A stretch of DNA of 44,803 nt from Lactococcus cremoris subsp. cremoris NBRC 100676. GTDB taxonomy: Bacteria; Bacillota; Bacilli; Lactobacillales; Streptococcaceae. How positions within the stretch are numbered: the first letter of the stretch is position 1; each line of letters opens with the position of its first letter. Positions 9,340 to 17,684 of the stretch are shown one piece after another. Both the position numbers and the translations under genes were made by a program. The stretch is taken from assembly GCF_001591705.1 (NCBI RefSeq), contig NZ_BCVK01000011.1, positions 1 to 44,803 of the forward strand. Direction: 5' to 3'. Under the pieces are notes generated by a model. That model searched no databases. It saw only the letters and a program-made list of their open reading frames with translations, and was not told the DNA's origin.

Positions 9340-9516
9340 TTGAAAAAAGAAACCATTATCTCTAGAGTGCTTATGGTTGTAGCTCTGTTTATCACATTTT
9401 ATTTTAAAGAATTATTTCCCAAACTATGGCTACTATTTACTCTAATTACAGCTTTAATACTTGGGATTTATGTAAGCTATCGAGTCAAAATCAAAGATAA
9501 GAATTCAAAAAAGTAA
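9340..9516 (+). CDS. Small two-span membrane protein
   Basis: 58 aa from a TTG start preceded by AAGGAGATAAAA. It has two hydrophobic segments (MVVALFITFYF and LWLLFTLITALILGIYV) and a Lys-rich tail. No family recognised. Similar in size and design to its neighbours at 9135 and 9531, which suggests repeated duplication or accretion rather than unrelated genes, although sequence identity between them is low by eye. Confidence 0.6.
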   Translation: MKKETIISRVLMVVALFITFYFKELFPKLWLLFTLITALILGIYVSYRVKIKDKNSKK

Positions 9517-9530
9517 TTGAAGGAAAACAA

Positions 9531-9719
9531 ATGAAAAAAATAGTTTTCTGGTCTTTCTTGTGGGCAGCTATCCTTGGAGTATTCAACACTTTGATTTTTA
9601 ATCCCTTAAACGATAAATTTCCCAATCTTTCTTGGCTTTGGACAACTTTATACTTTGGAATTCCATTTGTCGCATGTATTGTTATCATTTTGGTATCAAG
9701 AAATAGAAATAAAAAGTGA
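9531..9719 (+). CDS. Small two-span membrane protein
   Basis: 62 aa. ATG after AAGGAAAACAA. Two membrane segments (FWSFLWAAILGVFNTLIF and YFGIPFVACIVIILV) flank a short loop with PNLSWLW; the tail is RNRNKK. No family recognised. Same orientation and spacing as the other small genes of the block. Confidence 0.65.
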   Translation: MKKIVFWSFLWAAILGVFNTLIFNPLNDKFPNLSWLWTTLYFGIPFVACIVIILVSRNRNKK

Positions 9720-9728
9720 GGTTATTCT

Positions 9729-9815
9729 ATGACAAAAATATACTTTTTTGGAATAATCTCTATTCTACTTGATAACTTGCTATTTAATCTATTGGTTCTC
9801 AATAGCGGAGCTTAA
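9729..9815 (+). CDS. Very short hydrophobic peptide gene
   Basis: 28 aa (MTKIYFFGIISILLDNLLFN...). The ATG lies 9 nt after the preceding stop, with GAGG overlapping that stop as ribosome site. It may be the remnant of a longer paralogue of its neighbours (one membrane helix only). The call rests on the ribosome site, direction and position. Confidence 0.35.
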   Translation: MTKIYFFGIISILLDNLLFNLLVLNSGA

Positions 9816-9825
9816 GGAGATAATC

Positions 9826-10395
9826 ATGAAGAAAAAAATCATCATTGGGTCTATCGTCCTCCTCCCGTTTTTACTTGTCGCACTCTAGTTTACTTATGAA
9901 AACGCCCCTTTGCAAAAATCGACTGATTTGAGTCATGTGACTTTGGCAAATCTTAAAATTAACGCGCCAGAAGAAACGATAAAACAAGAACATAAAGAAC
10001 TCGTCCCCAACACAGAATACGGTATTATCGGACTCGATCTCATTCCCACACATGGCGCCTTTAAGACCTGGTGGTACAAAGGAATGTCGGATAGCGATAG
10101 CCAATCTTTCAATGCTATCAGCTATCAAAAGAAAGTTGCTGCTATTTCCATAACGAATGGATACCTCGTTCAATATCTAACCTTAAATAGCGAAAATTTT
10201 AATGGAAAAAGCGTTTCTGAGGTGAGTGCGGTCTTTGGCAAGCATTATATTATTCGTGGGGCGGAGCAATCTGCAACTTATCTCCAATATATTGACAGAG
10301 TTCATCATTTGAACCTTATTTTTCAGTTGGGCGATTCCAAAAAAGTCTATGGAATTGTATTTTATAACGATAAAGTTGTTTCATTCACTCCTTGA
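9826..10395 (+). pseudogene. Exported protein of unknown family with in-frame amber codon
   Basis: From the ATG at 9826 (AAGGAGATAATC upstream) the frame reads MKKKIIIGSIVLLPFLLVAL, then TAG at 9886-9888, and continues in the same frame without another stop to 10395: FTYENAPLQKSTDLSHVTL and onward, ending KVYGIVFYNDKVVSFTP. One base change would restore a 189-aa protein with a membrane anchor or signal segment and a ~160-residue outside domain. No ATG with a ribosome site exists after the stop, so the downstream part is probably not made. Outside domain not recognised; it contains ISYQKKVAAISITNGYLVQYLTL and a Tyr-rich end. Confidence 0.75.
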
Positions 10396-10437
10396 ATAAT
10401 TGATTTTTAAATTACAAAAATTTGGGCAGGTGGTCAA

Positions 10438-10830
10438 ATGATCGAAACTTCTGTATTTTTAATTGTCAGCATTATTTTGGCGCTTTTGTGTTGGCTTGTC
10501 ACGTTTATTTCTCATGAAAACCTAACCCGTTTTTTTGTCATTTATCTACGGATTATTGGCGTTTTCAATTTCGTTGGCGCCGTTTACTTGTTTGGACCAT
10601 TTGCTAATGATGAAAATGTTTGGAATAATTCTTTTTTGGCCTTCTGGGCAGAATTAACAGGAATTTTCGCCATGTATTCTCCAACTATACTTTTCCTAAG
10701 CGCCATCTACCTCTTAATCACTCAATGGAAAAACTATAAAAAAGTTTACTTTTGGGGCATAATTTTCATTGCCCTTGTCAGTTTACTTTTCAATCTGCTC
10801 GCATTCAATAACTTTGACAAATCAATGTAA
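10438..10830 (+). CDS. Four-span membrane protein of unknown function
   Basis: 130 aa, ATG after AGGTGGTCAA. Four hydrophobic segments (~5-25, 34-55, 72-95, 103-124) with short polar loops; N- and C-termini probably inside. No recognised family. Last gene of the accessory block, followed by a TTACTGAC-type inverted repeat that may terminate it before the dusB promoter. Confidence 0.65.
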   Translation: MIETSVFLIVSIILALLCWLVTFISHENLTRFFVIYLRIIGVFNFVGAVYLFGPFANDENVWNNSFLAFWAELTGIFAMYSPTILFLSAIYLLITQWKNYKKVYFWGIIFIALVSLLFNLLAFNNFDKSM

Positions 10831-10860
10831 GTTTTAATCTAGTAGTATAGGTTCAATAAA

Positions 10861-10892
10861 TTTACTGACAGAGTTCTCGTCAGTAAATTTTC
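10861..10892 (+). terminator. Inverted pair of the TTTACTGAC word before dusB
   Basis: TTTACTGAC (10861-10869) and GTCAGTAAA (10879-10887) are perfect 9-bp arms with a 9-nt loop followed by TTTTCT. Likely terminator of the accessory block; member of the dispersed CTGTCAGTAA family. Confidence 0.65.
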
Positions 10893-10906
10893 TAATCCTT
10901 AAGACC

Positions 10907-10934
10907 TTGTGAAATCTCAAAAAATTGCTATAAT
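10907..10934 (+). promoter_or_regulatory. dusB: Extended -10 promoter of dusB (predicted leaderless)
   Basis: TTGTGA (10907-10912), a 16-bp spacer and TATAAT (10929-10934) with upstream TGC. The -10 ends 7 nt before the ATG at 10942, so transcription should start at or next to the start codon. Confidence 0.75.
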
Positions 10935-10941
10935 ATTCTTT

Positions 10942-11946
10942 ATGACTATGGACAAAATTTACAACGAATCGTGGAAAATTGGCGATATCGAAATAAAAAA
11001 TAAAATTGTACTGGCACCAATGGCCGGAATTACAAATAAAGCTTTTCTGACCACTGCCAAAGAATTCGGAGCTGGACTTGTTGTAACCGAGATGATTTCT
11101 GATAAAGGAATCGAACATCGCAACAAGAAAACTTTGGAAATGATGGATTTTGAAGGCGTTCCACATCCGCTATCTATGCAAATTTTTGGTGGTGAAGTGG
11201 ATACTTTAGTTGAAGCTGCTAAATTTGTTGAATCAAATACAGTTGCTGATATTATTGATATCAACATGGGTTGCCCAGTACCTAAAGTAACAAAAAATGA
11301 AGCAGGTTCTCGACTTTTGCTTGACCCTGATAAAGTTTACGATGTGGTTAGCGCAGTCAGTAAAGCCATTTCAAGACCATTGACAGTAAAAATCCGAATC
11401 GGTTGGGACGATGACCACCTTTTTGCCGTTGAAAATGCTAAAGCAATTGAAGCGGGTGGTGGAGCAGCAGTTTCCATGCACGCACGCACTAAAGCTCAAG
11501 CCTACACAGGAAATGCCCAAGAAAACTGGCACTGGCTCAAAAAATTGACTGACAATGTCAATATTCCAGTCATCGGAAATGGTGATGTCAAGACTCCAGA
11601 AGATGCGAAACGTATGATTGATGAAACAGGCGTGACTGCGGTCATGATGGGACGTGCTGCTCTTGGAAATCCGTGGATTCTTCATCGTACAGAACACTAC
11701 TTGCGTACAGGGGAACTTCTTGCTGAACCTACGGTTGCTGAAAAGATGGAAATTGCAAAATTACATTTGGCCCGTCTCGTCGAATTAAAAGGGGACAATC
11801 TTGCTAGTCGAGAATTCCGTCAGCATGCAGCTTACTATCTTAAAGGAGCTTCTCGTGCAGCAAAAGTAAAAGTTGCAGTCAATCAAGCTGAATCGCAAGC
11901 AGAAATTATCACGATTCTTGATAATTTTGTAAGTGGAATTAAATAA
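10942..11946 (+). CDS. dusB: tRNA-dihydrouridine synthase B
   Basis: 334 aa FMN enzyme that reduces uridine in the tRNA D-loop. The TIM barrel starts LAPMAGITNKAFL and carries the active-site motif DINMGCPVPKV with the catalytic Cys, then the FMN/phosphate motifs VKIRIGWDD, VSMHARTKAQ, IPVIGNGDV and MMGRAALGNPW. The open frame begins at a GTG (10909) inside the promoter; I use the ATG at 10942 (MTMDKIYN), with a second ATG two codons on. There is no Shine-Dalgarno sequence. It usually follows hslO directly; here the accessory block separates them and the gene keeps its own promoter. Confidence 0.95.
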   Translation: MTMDKIYNESWKIGDIEIKNKIVLAPMAGITNKAFLTTAKEFGAGLVVTEMISDKGIEHRNKKTLEMMDFEGVPHPLSMQIFGGEVDTLVEAAKFVESNTVADIIDINMGCPVPKVTKNEAGSRLLLDPDKVYDVVSAVSKAISRPLTVKIRIGWDDDHLFAVENAKAIEAGGGAAVSMHARTKAQAYTGNAQENWHWLKKLTDNVNIPVIGNGDVKTPEDAKRMIDETGVTAVMMGRAALGNPWILHRTEHYLRTGELLAEPTVAEKMEIAKLHLARLVELKGDNLASREFRQHAAYYLKGASRAAKVKVAVNQAESQAEIITILDNFVSGIK

Positions 11947-11954
11947 ATAAAAAG

Positions 11955-11980
11955 AAATCTGGATATTTCCAGATTTTTTT
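11955..11980 (+). terminator. Terminator of dusB
   Basis: AAATCTGGA and TCCAGATTT form a 9-bp stem with a 4-nt loop followed by a T run, 8 nt after the stop. Confidence 0.9.
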
Positions 11981-12003
11981 CTTATCATTCTCACAGTCCC
12001 TAA

Positions 12004-12026
12004 TCCGCAAAATGGTAATATGCGGA
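12004..12026. repeat. Small inverted repeat in the dusB-12262 gap
   Basis: The 315-bp gap 11947-12261 contains no ORF. TCCGCA (12004-12009) and TGCGGA (12021-12026) can form a hairpin; GGTCTTT (12117-12123) and AAAGACC (12162-12168) are a wider pair. No T run follows either and no function is assigned. Confidence 0.35.
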
Positions 12027-12182
12027 CGCCAATTTCGCCGTGAAACAGTTGGTCTTTTCTACTTTTTCAGTGAAAAAATTCATCTTCAACACATCAAATC
12101 ATAATTGTTAACATCTGGTCTTTAAAAATAAATTTAACTTTTTATCAGGTCGTAATCTTTGAAAGACCCAAAAGTCGAAACG

Positions 12183-12211
12183 TTGTTTTGACTCGCAGCC
12201 TGTGTTATAAT
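12183..12211 (+). promoter_or_regulatory. Promoter of the 76-aa protein gene
   Basis: TTGTTT (12183-12188), 17-bp spacer, TATAAT (12206-12211) with extended -10 TGT. It predicts a leader of about 45 nt before the ATG at 12262. Confidence 0.75.
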
Positions 12212-12261
12212 AGGAATAGATAAATAGTCATACAATTCCAAAAATAGAAAGGGTTTTCTAT

Positions 12262-12492
12262 ATGCGTACAACAAAAGCCACTGAAGAAATCGAAAAAGCT
12301 ATTATTCACCTGAAGAAAGCCAAAAGAGAAATTAGTAACTATACTTTTGAATACAATGTTCAAAACTTAATTCAATTAGACAAGACAATTAAACAGTTGG
12401 AAAATATCAAAACTGGAATCAATGCAGATAGTTTTTCTGTTGAAGGAGTAAAATCTACAGGTGAAATCGAAGGGGCACGTCTTTCAAGATAA
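12262..12492 (+). CDS. Small soluble helical protein of unknown function
   Basis: 76 aa, rich in Lys, Glu and Ile, with long predicted helices (TEEIEKAIIHLKKAKREI, LIQLDKTIKQLENIK) that could form a coiled coil, and a less regular tail (FSVEGVKSTGEIEGARLSR). No signal peptide or membrane segment. It has its own promoter, an AAAGGG ribosome site and a strong terminator, so it is a real monocistronic gene, not an ORF by chance. Family not recognised. Confidence 0.75.
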   Translation: MRTTKATEEIEKAIIHLKKAKREISNYTFEYNVQNLIQLDKTIKQLENIKTGINADSFSVEGVKSTGEIEGARLSR

Positions 12493-12512
12493 TTTCTTTC
12501 ACTGATAAAAAT

Positions 12513-12540
12513 AAAAAATAGCTCTTTTGAGCTATTTTTT
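12513..12540. terminator. Bidirectional terminator
   Basis: AAAAAATAGCTC and GAGCTATTTTTT form a perfect 12-bp stem with a TTTT loop. It ends both the 76-aa gene (plus) and the convergent YitT gene (minus), whose last codons overlap it. Confidence 0.9.
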
Positions 12541-13416
12541 TCCTTTTTTAGCCACTTTATAGCGACTGCGTGGATAAGTGAAGTCACCAATGACTTCATG
12601 AACATTTATAATGGATGTGAAAGCATTCGGGTCAAGAATAGACAAAATTTGTTTGACTTCTTGAATTTCTCCGGGATTTAAAACCACATAGAGAATTTCT
12701 TTTGAATTTCCAGAATAGGCTCCTTCACCATGTAAGTAAGTCGCGCTACGACCAATCTCTTCAATAATTGCTTCGGCAATTTCGGCATGATTGTTCGTGA
12801 TAATTAACATTCCTCGAACAGTATAACCACCCGATTGAACCACATTAATTACTTGAGCTGCTACAAAACTTGCAATCAAAGTGTACATCATGTGACGTAA
12901 ATCAATATAACTTAATGATAACAGCATCACACAAGCATCAAATATGAAGAAAGTTCGTCCAACAGCAACCCCAGCTTTTATTTGTAAAAGCTTGGCAATG
13001 ATGTCGGCTCCACCAGTCGTTCCTCCAAATCGAAAAACTAAACCAATCCCTGTTCCGGCAAAAACACCGGCTAATAAAGCAGCAATTAAATAATCATGAC
13101 CGACATTGATTGTTACTGGAATCCGTTGGAAAATCCACATCCAAATTGAGAGACTCACGATACCCCAAATCGTATAGACAAAAGTTCGTCGTCCAAGAAA
13201 GCGATAGCCAAGAATTAAAAGTGGAATATTTAAGATAAGCTGAGTATATGACGGGTCAATATTCAATAAAGCATAACCAATCAATGAAAGCCCAGCGACT
13301 CCACCTTCAGCCAAGTGGTTCCCCATGTTGAACTCAACAAAACCAAAGGCATAGATTGCTGTCCCAATTGTAACAGCAAGAAGTTGCAAAAAATGCATCT
13401 TAGATAATTTTTTCAT
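12532..13416 (-). CDS. YitT family membrane protein (DUF161-DUF2179), copy 1
   Basis: 294 aa from the ATG at 13416, which has GAGGG at the right distance; the frame opens 4 codons earlier at a TTG that is part of that ribosome site. The N-terminal two thirds hold five to six membrane segments with RFGGTTGGADIIAKLL; the last ~80 residues (MLIITNNHAEIAEAIIEEIGRSATYLHGEGAYSG) are the soluble DUF2179 domain. Function of the family is unknown; transport or lipid roles have been proposed. About four of five residues match the adjacent copy at 13566, so this is a tandem duplication. It has its own strong promoter. Confidence 0.9.
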   Translation of the reverse strand: MKKLSKMHFLQLLAVTIGTAIYAFGFVEFNMGNHLAEGGVAGLSLIGYALLNIDPSYTQLILNIPLLILGYRFLGRRTFVYTIWGIVSLSIWMWIFQRIPVTINVGHDYLIAALLAGVFAGTGIGLVFRFGGTTGGADIIAKLLQIKAGVAVGRTFFIFDACVMLLSLSYIDLRHMMYTLIASFVAAQVINVVQSGGYTVRGMLIITNNHAEIAEAIIEEIGRSATYLHGEGAYSGNSKEILYVVLNPGEIQEVKQILSILDPNAFTSIINVHEVIGDFTYPRSRYKVAKKGKK

Positions 13417-13446
13417 AATATCCCTCAAAAATTTCGATGAAATATC

Positions 13447-13463
13447 CTTGCCAAAGGCAAGGA
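13447..13463 (-). repeat. Hairpin in the 5' leader of YitT copy 1
   Basis: CCTTGCC-AAA-GGCAAGG is a perfect 7-bp stem with a 3-nt loop between the promoter and the ribosome site. No T run follows on the minus strand, so it is more likely an mRNA-stabilising hairpin or operator than a terminator. Confidence 0.5.
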
Positions 13464-13475
13464 CGTTTAAATCTA

Positions 13476-13504
13476 TTGTAGTTTAAATTTAGAATTTAGT
13501 CAAC
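13476..13504 (-). promoter_or_regulatory. Promoter of YitT copy 1
   Basis: On the minus strand TTGACT (13504-13499), 17-bp spacer and TACAAT (13481-13476): a near-consensus vegetative promoter, giving a leader of about 55 nt. Confidence 0.85.
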
Positions 13505-13542
13505 TTTTGAAAACTTCTCCCTTTTTAACTTAAGAATACTCA

Positions 13543-13568
13543 AAAAAAATAGCTCATTGAGCTATTTA
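13543..13568 (-). terminator. Terminator of YitT copy 2
   Basis: AAATAGCTC and GAGCTATTT with a 3-nt loop, followed on the minus strand by eight T. The same stem sequence ends copy 1 (12513-12540), which shows that the duplicated unit included the terminator. Confidence 0.85.
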
Positions 13569-14441
13569 TTTTTTCAAATCTTTAAATCTACCACGTTTTG
13601 GTGCGAAATCTCCCACAACTTCGTGGACATTAATAACTGAGGCAAAGGCATTCGGGTCAATAATAGATAGAATTTGCTTTACTTCTTGTATCTCACTCGG
13701 ATTGAGTACAACGTAAAGGACTTCTTTTTCAGTTCCTGAATAGGCACCCTCACCATGCAAATAAGTTGCACTTCGACCAATTTCTTCGATAATTGTTTTA
13801 GCAACTTCTACATGATGGTTCGTGATAATAAGCATTCCACGAACAGTATAACCACCATTTTGAATCAAATTAATCATTTGCATTGATATAAAGCTGGCAA
13901 TCAAAGTATACATCATATGTTTAAGGTCAACATAACTTAAAGAAAGAGCCAAGATACAAGAGTCAAAGATAAAAAGCATTCGACCAACTGGGATTCCTTT
14001 TTTTATTTGAAAGAGTTTAGCAAGGATATCTGTTCCTCCCGTTGTTCCTCCAAATCGAAAAACTAATCCAATTCCTGAACCTGAAAATACTCCGGCTAAT
14101 AAAGCAGCAATAAGGGTATCATTTCCAATATTGATTGTGAAACTAATTCTTTGAATAATCCAAATCCAAACAGCCAGACTCACAATCCCCCAAATGGTGT
14201 AAATAAATGTTCTTCTTCCTAAAAAACGATATCCTAAAATTAAAAGGGGAATATTTATTAAAAGTTGAACATAAGAGGGGTCAATATGCCATAGCGCATA
14301 GGAGATTAAGGAAAGCCCCGCGACTCCTCCCTGAGCCAAGTGGTTTGCCATGTTAAAGGCAACAAAGCCAAAAGCATAGATTCCTGTACCAATTGCAATG
14401 GCAAGTAAGTACAGAAAATGTACTTTTGCTAATTTTTTCAT
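13566..14441 (-). CDS. YitT family membrane protein (DUF161-DUF2179), copy 2
   Basis: 291 aa, ATG after AAAGGGGGAAATAAA. Same architecture as copy 1: membrane domain with RFGGTTGGTDILAKLF and C-terminal DUF2179 (IEEIGRSATYLHGEGAYSGTEKEVLYVVLNP). It lies between copy 1 and the more distant copy 3. The differences from copy 1 are scattered conservative changes, so both copies have probably been kept by selection. Confidence 0.9.
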   Translation of the reverse strand: MKKLAKVHFLYLLAIAIGTGIYAFGFVAFNMANHLAQGGVAGLSLISYALWHIDPSYVQLLINIPLLILGYRFLGRRTFIYTIWGIVSLAVWIWIIQRISFTINIGNDTLIAALLAGVFSGSGIGLVFRFGGTTGGTDILAKLFQIKKGIPVGRMLFIFDSCILALSLSYVDLKHMMYTLIASFISMQMINLIQNGGYTVRGMLIITNHHVEVAKTIIEEIGRSATYLHGEGAYSGTEKEVLYVVLNPSEIQEVKQILSIIDPNAFASVINVHEVVGDFAPKRGRFKDLKK

Positions 14442-14473
14442 TTTATTTCCCCCTTTATTTTTTCACATATAAT

Positions 14474-14508
14474 AAGGGGAGAAAGTCCTCCTTTTGGCTT
14501 TCTCCCTT
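14474..14508 (-). terminator. Hairpin between YitT copies 3 and 2
   Basis: AAGGGGAGAAAG (14474-14485) and CTTTCTCCCTT (14498-14508) form an 11-bp stem with one bulged base. On the minus strand the T run after it is short, so it may only partly stop the aspS-YitT3 transcript. Confidence 0.5.
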
Positions 14509-14544
14509 TTATTATTTTACTTTTTTCAATAGAATATCAAGTTC

Positions 14545-15474
14545 TTAATCTTCTACTTCTGCAAATTTTCCAAGTACTCGAACATTTTCCGATATTGATA
14601 CAAAAGCATGTTCATCGTATTTTTGGATAATATCTTTGAATTCTTGATATTCATACATGGTAATCACAGTCATAAGAACGGTTTGACTGGTGTGCGTATA
14701 ACCACCTTCCGCATCATGTAAAATTGTAACTCCGTGTTTAAAGCGATTAACTAATTTTTCTGTCAGTAATTCTGGATTTTTAGTAACAATCATTACTTGC
14801 AAACGTTTTTGTCTTGTAAAGATTGCGTCTTGTACTCGAGAATTGACGAAAATAGCGATTAAACTATAAAGCATATATTCCCAACCAAAGAGAACTCCAG
14901 CTGTGAAAATAATCACTCCATTAACAATAAATGATAATGTTCCAACACTTCTTCCGGTCTTTTTACGCATATAGAGACTAACAATATCCGTCCCACCAGA
15001 AGAAATTCCTGATTTCATTGCATTTCCAACACCAAATCCCATAATTGCTCCCCCGAAGACAGCATTAATGACTGGCTCGTGAGTTAAAGGAGTCACAGGA
15101 ATAAAGTGAATGAAAACAGAACTCATGACAACAGTAATTACTGTATAGACAGTAAACTGTTTTCCAATTCCTCGCCACGCTAGAATGAAAAGTGGAGCAT
15201 TTACCAAAATCAGCGAAGCTGAAATGGGTAAAATATCATGACCACTAATTCTTGTCACCAACTCTGAAACAACTTGGGCCGCACCAGTCGCACCAGAAGC
15301 ATAGACATGCCCTGGCTGATAGAAAAAGTTCAACGCGAATGATGAGAAAACCGCATATACAACTGCTGCCGAAAATTTATTTGCCATTTTTTCAGCGCCA
15401 ATAGATTTTAATACTTGGTAAAGTCCAATTTTATCTAAAAGGCCACCGAGAATTTTATTGATCTTTGTTTGCAA
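14545..15474 (-). CDS. YitT family membrane protein, divergent copy 3
   Basis: Up to 309 aa. Five to six membrane segments with [21 protein letters not shown], then a DUF2179 end ([30 protein letters not shown]). Only distantly like copies 1 and 2. The frame starts at a TTG inside the last codons of aspS (20-nt overlap), so it is coupled to aspS and belongs to the hisS-HIT-aspS operon. The exact start is uncertain: no ATG occurs until residue 30, just before the first membrane segment. Confidence 0.85.
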   Translation of the reverse strand: MQTKINKILGGLLDKIGLYQVLKSIGAEKMANKFSAAVVYAVFSSFALNFFYQPGHVYASGATGAAQVVSELVTRISGHDILPISASLILVNAPLFILAWRGIGKQFTVYTVITVVMSSVFIHFIPVTPLTHEPVINAVFGGAIMGFGVGNAMKSGISSGGTDIVSLYMRKKTGRSVGTLSFIVNGVIIFTAGVLFGWEYMLYSLIAIFVNSRVQDAIFTRQKRLQVMIVTKNPELLTEKLVNRFKHGVTILHDAEGGYTHTSQTVLMTVITMYEYQEFKDIIQKYDEHAFVSISENVRVLGKFAEVED

Positions 15475-17227
15475 GTTTAATACTCAATTCTTCCAGCTGT
15501 TTGTCAGCTACTATAGATGGAGCCTGAGTCATTGGATCAGAGGCTTTATTGTTTTTAGGGAACGCAATTACTTCACGGATATTATCTTTACCGGCAAGTA
15601 ACATTACAAAACGGTCAAGGCCAAGGGCCAATCCACCATGTGGTGGGAAACCATAGTCAAGTGCTTCAAGTAAGAAGCCAAATTGTTCATTGGCATCTTC
15701 TAGTTTAAAGCCAAGAGCACTCAGCATTTCTTCTTGAAGGTCACGACTATTAATTCTCAAAGAACCTCCGCCAAGCTCATAACCATTAAGGACAATATCA
15801 TAAGCATGCGCACGAACTTTTTTCAAATCAGAATCTTTCCGATGTCCGTCAGCAGATAAGAAAGCTTGTGTTTCTTTCGTTGGTAAAGTAAATGGATGGT
15901 GAGCAGACATGTAACGTTCTTCTTCATCTGACCATTCAAACATTGGCCAATCAATGACCCAAAGGAAATTGAACTTACGGAAATCAATCAAACCTTGTTG
16001 TTTACCAATTGTTAAACGAAGGGCACCAAGAGCAGAATTCGCTACATCAAGGCTGTCAGCAACAAAAAGTACCAAGTCATTGTCAGTCAATTTTAATTCA
16101 TTAACAAAGCTGTCAGTAGATTCAGCTAAGAATTTTGAAATACCACCAGCGAATTCACCTTTTTCAAATTTGACCCAAGCAAGACCTTTAGCTCCATTTT
16201 GTTTGGCTTGTTCTGTCAGTTTATCAATTGATTTACGAGAATATTTGTCAGCAGCGCCTTTGACAACAATTGCTTTAACAACTTCAGCTTCTTGGAAAAC
16301 TTTGAAATCAACTGTTTTAGCAAGTGCTGACAAGTCTGTCAGTAACAATTCAAAACGTGTGTCAGGTTTGTCAGAACCATAAAAATTCATGGCATCATCA
16401 TAGTTCATTCTTGGGAATGGTAAAGTCACATCAATTCCTTTGACATCTTTCATGACTTTAGCAATCAATTCTTCAGTCAACTCTTGAATTTCTTCTTCAC
16501 CCAAAAATGAAGTTTCTAAATCTACTTGTGTAAATTCTGGCTGACGGTCACCACGTAAATCTTCATCACGGAAACATTTCACAATTTGATAGTAACGATC
16601 AAGGCCAGCAGTCATCAAAAGTTGTTTCATCAATTGTGGTGATTGCGGTAAAGCGTAAAATTCGCCTTTATTAACTCGAGAAGGGACAAGATAATCACGC
16701 GCTCCTTCGGGTGTTGATTTGTTCAAAAATGGCGTTTCAACATCGATAAAGCCTGCTCCATCTAAATATTCACGAATGGAACGAGTCGTCGCATGACGCA
16801 TTGTAATATTTTTAAGCATCTCTGGACGACGCAAATCAAGATAGCGATATTTTAAACGTGTATCATCAAGTACTTCAACATCATCTTTGATTTCAAAAGG
16901 TGTTGTTTTAGAAGTGGACAAAATTTCGATAGCAGTCGCTTCGATTTCAATACCACCGGTTTTGATTTTGTCATTCTTACTTGCACGCTCAACCACTTTA
17001 CCCGTTACTTCAAGGACAAATTCATTACGTGCTTTATCCGCGGCTTCAGCCACTTCGGTTGCTGCTGTTTCAGGATTGACCACAATTTGGACAATTCCTT
17101 CTCGGTCACGTAAATCAATGAAAATCAATCCTCCAAGGTTACGGCGTTTAGCCACCCAACCTTTAACTGTGATTGTTTGATTTAAATATTCTTCTGTAAT
17201 ATTTCCCGCGTAATTTGTACGTTTCAT
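15455..17227 (-). CDS. aspS: Aspartyl-tRNA synthetase
   Basis: 590 aa, full length for the bacterial type. N-terminal OB fold for the anticodon ([24 protein letters not shown]), class II motif 2 ([18 protein letters not shown]), the bacterial GAD insertion, and motif 3 ([15 protein letters not shown]). It charges tRNA-Asp. It lies 63 bp after the HIT gene in the operon headed by hisS and its T-box, and its end overlaps YitT copy 3. No strong Shine-Dalgarno sequence is visible before the ATG. Confidence 0.97.
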   Translation of the reverse strand: MKRTNYAGNITEEYLNQTITVKGWVAKRRNLGGLIFIDLRDREGIVQIVVNPETAATEVAEAADKARNEFVLEVTGKVVERASKNDKIKTGGIEIEATAIEILSTSKTTPFEIKDDVEVLDDTRLKYRYLDLRRPEMLKNITMRHATTRSIREYLDGAGFIDVETPFLNKSTPEGARDYLVPSRVNKGEFYALPQSPQLMKQLLMTAGLDRYYQIVKCFRDEDLRGDRQPEFTQVDLETSFLGEEEIQELTEELIAKVMKDVKGIDVTLPFPRMNYDDAMNFYGSDKPDTRFELLLTDLSALAKTVDFKVFQEAEVVKAIVVKGAADKYSRKSIDKLTEQAKQNGAKGLAWVKFEKGEFAGGISKFLAESTDSFVNELKLTDNDLVLFVADSLDVANSALGALRLTIGKQQGLIDFRKFNFLWVIDWPMFEWSDEEERYMSAHHPFTLPTKETQAFLSADGHRKDSDLKKVRAHAYDIVLNGYELGGGSLRINSRDLQEEMLSALGFKLEDANEQFGFLLEALDYGFPPHGGLALGLDRFVMLLAGKDNIREVIAFPKNNKASDPMTQAPSIVADKQLEELSIKLANKDQ

Positions 17228-17290
17228 ATAAATGTAAATTTCACTGTTCTCTAGTGCAAACAGGTAAAATTTAAGCCCTCTTTCTTCTTA

Positions 17291-17659
17291 TTATCGATAA
17301 TTTTGTTTTTCAGGAATCACGCCACGAACGCCACCTGTCGGATTTTTTACATCTCCCTGATATCGTGGAATCAGGTGAACATGACAATGAAAAACAGTTT
17401 GTCCGGCTGCATGACCAACATTGATGCCAATATTATAAGCATTTGCATGAAAATTTTCATCTAAGTGACTTTTAGAAAGTTCTAAAAGTTCTTCGATTGC
17501 TTCTCTTTCATATTTAGTCAGCTCAAAATACGAGGCGACATGTCGTTTGGGGGTAATCAAAATATGACCTTCACTGACAGGATAAGCATCATAAAATGCC
17601 TGTGCCAATTCATTTTCAAAGACCTTATCTTTCACCTCACAAAATGGACAATCTTTCAT
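17291..17659 (-). CDS. HIT family nucleotide-binding protein (HINT-like)
   Basis: 122 aa. The histidine triad is H91-C-H93-V-H95 in GQTVFHCHVHLIPR. The N-terminal CPFC and H40 suggest a bound zinc, as in zinc-type HINT proteins. These enzymes hydrolyse AMP-lysine or aminoacyl-AMP-type phosphoramidates, which would fit its place between two aminoacyl-tRNA synthetase genes; that functional link is inference. It starts 25 bp after the hisS stop. Confidence 0.9.
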   Translation of the reverse strand: MKDCPFCEVKDKVFENELAQAFYDAYPVSEGHILITPKRHVASYFELTKYEREAIEELLELSKSHLDENFHANAYNIGINVGHAAGQTVFHCHVHLIPRYQGDVKNPTGGVRGVIPEKQNYR

Positions 17660-17684
17660 CTCTTCACCTGAGCCTTTTCTTGAC

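Noticed and set aside
15954-16382. 142-aa plus-strand ORF within aspS
   Set aside because: Antisense to a highly conserved gene, with no ribosome site or promoter.
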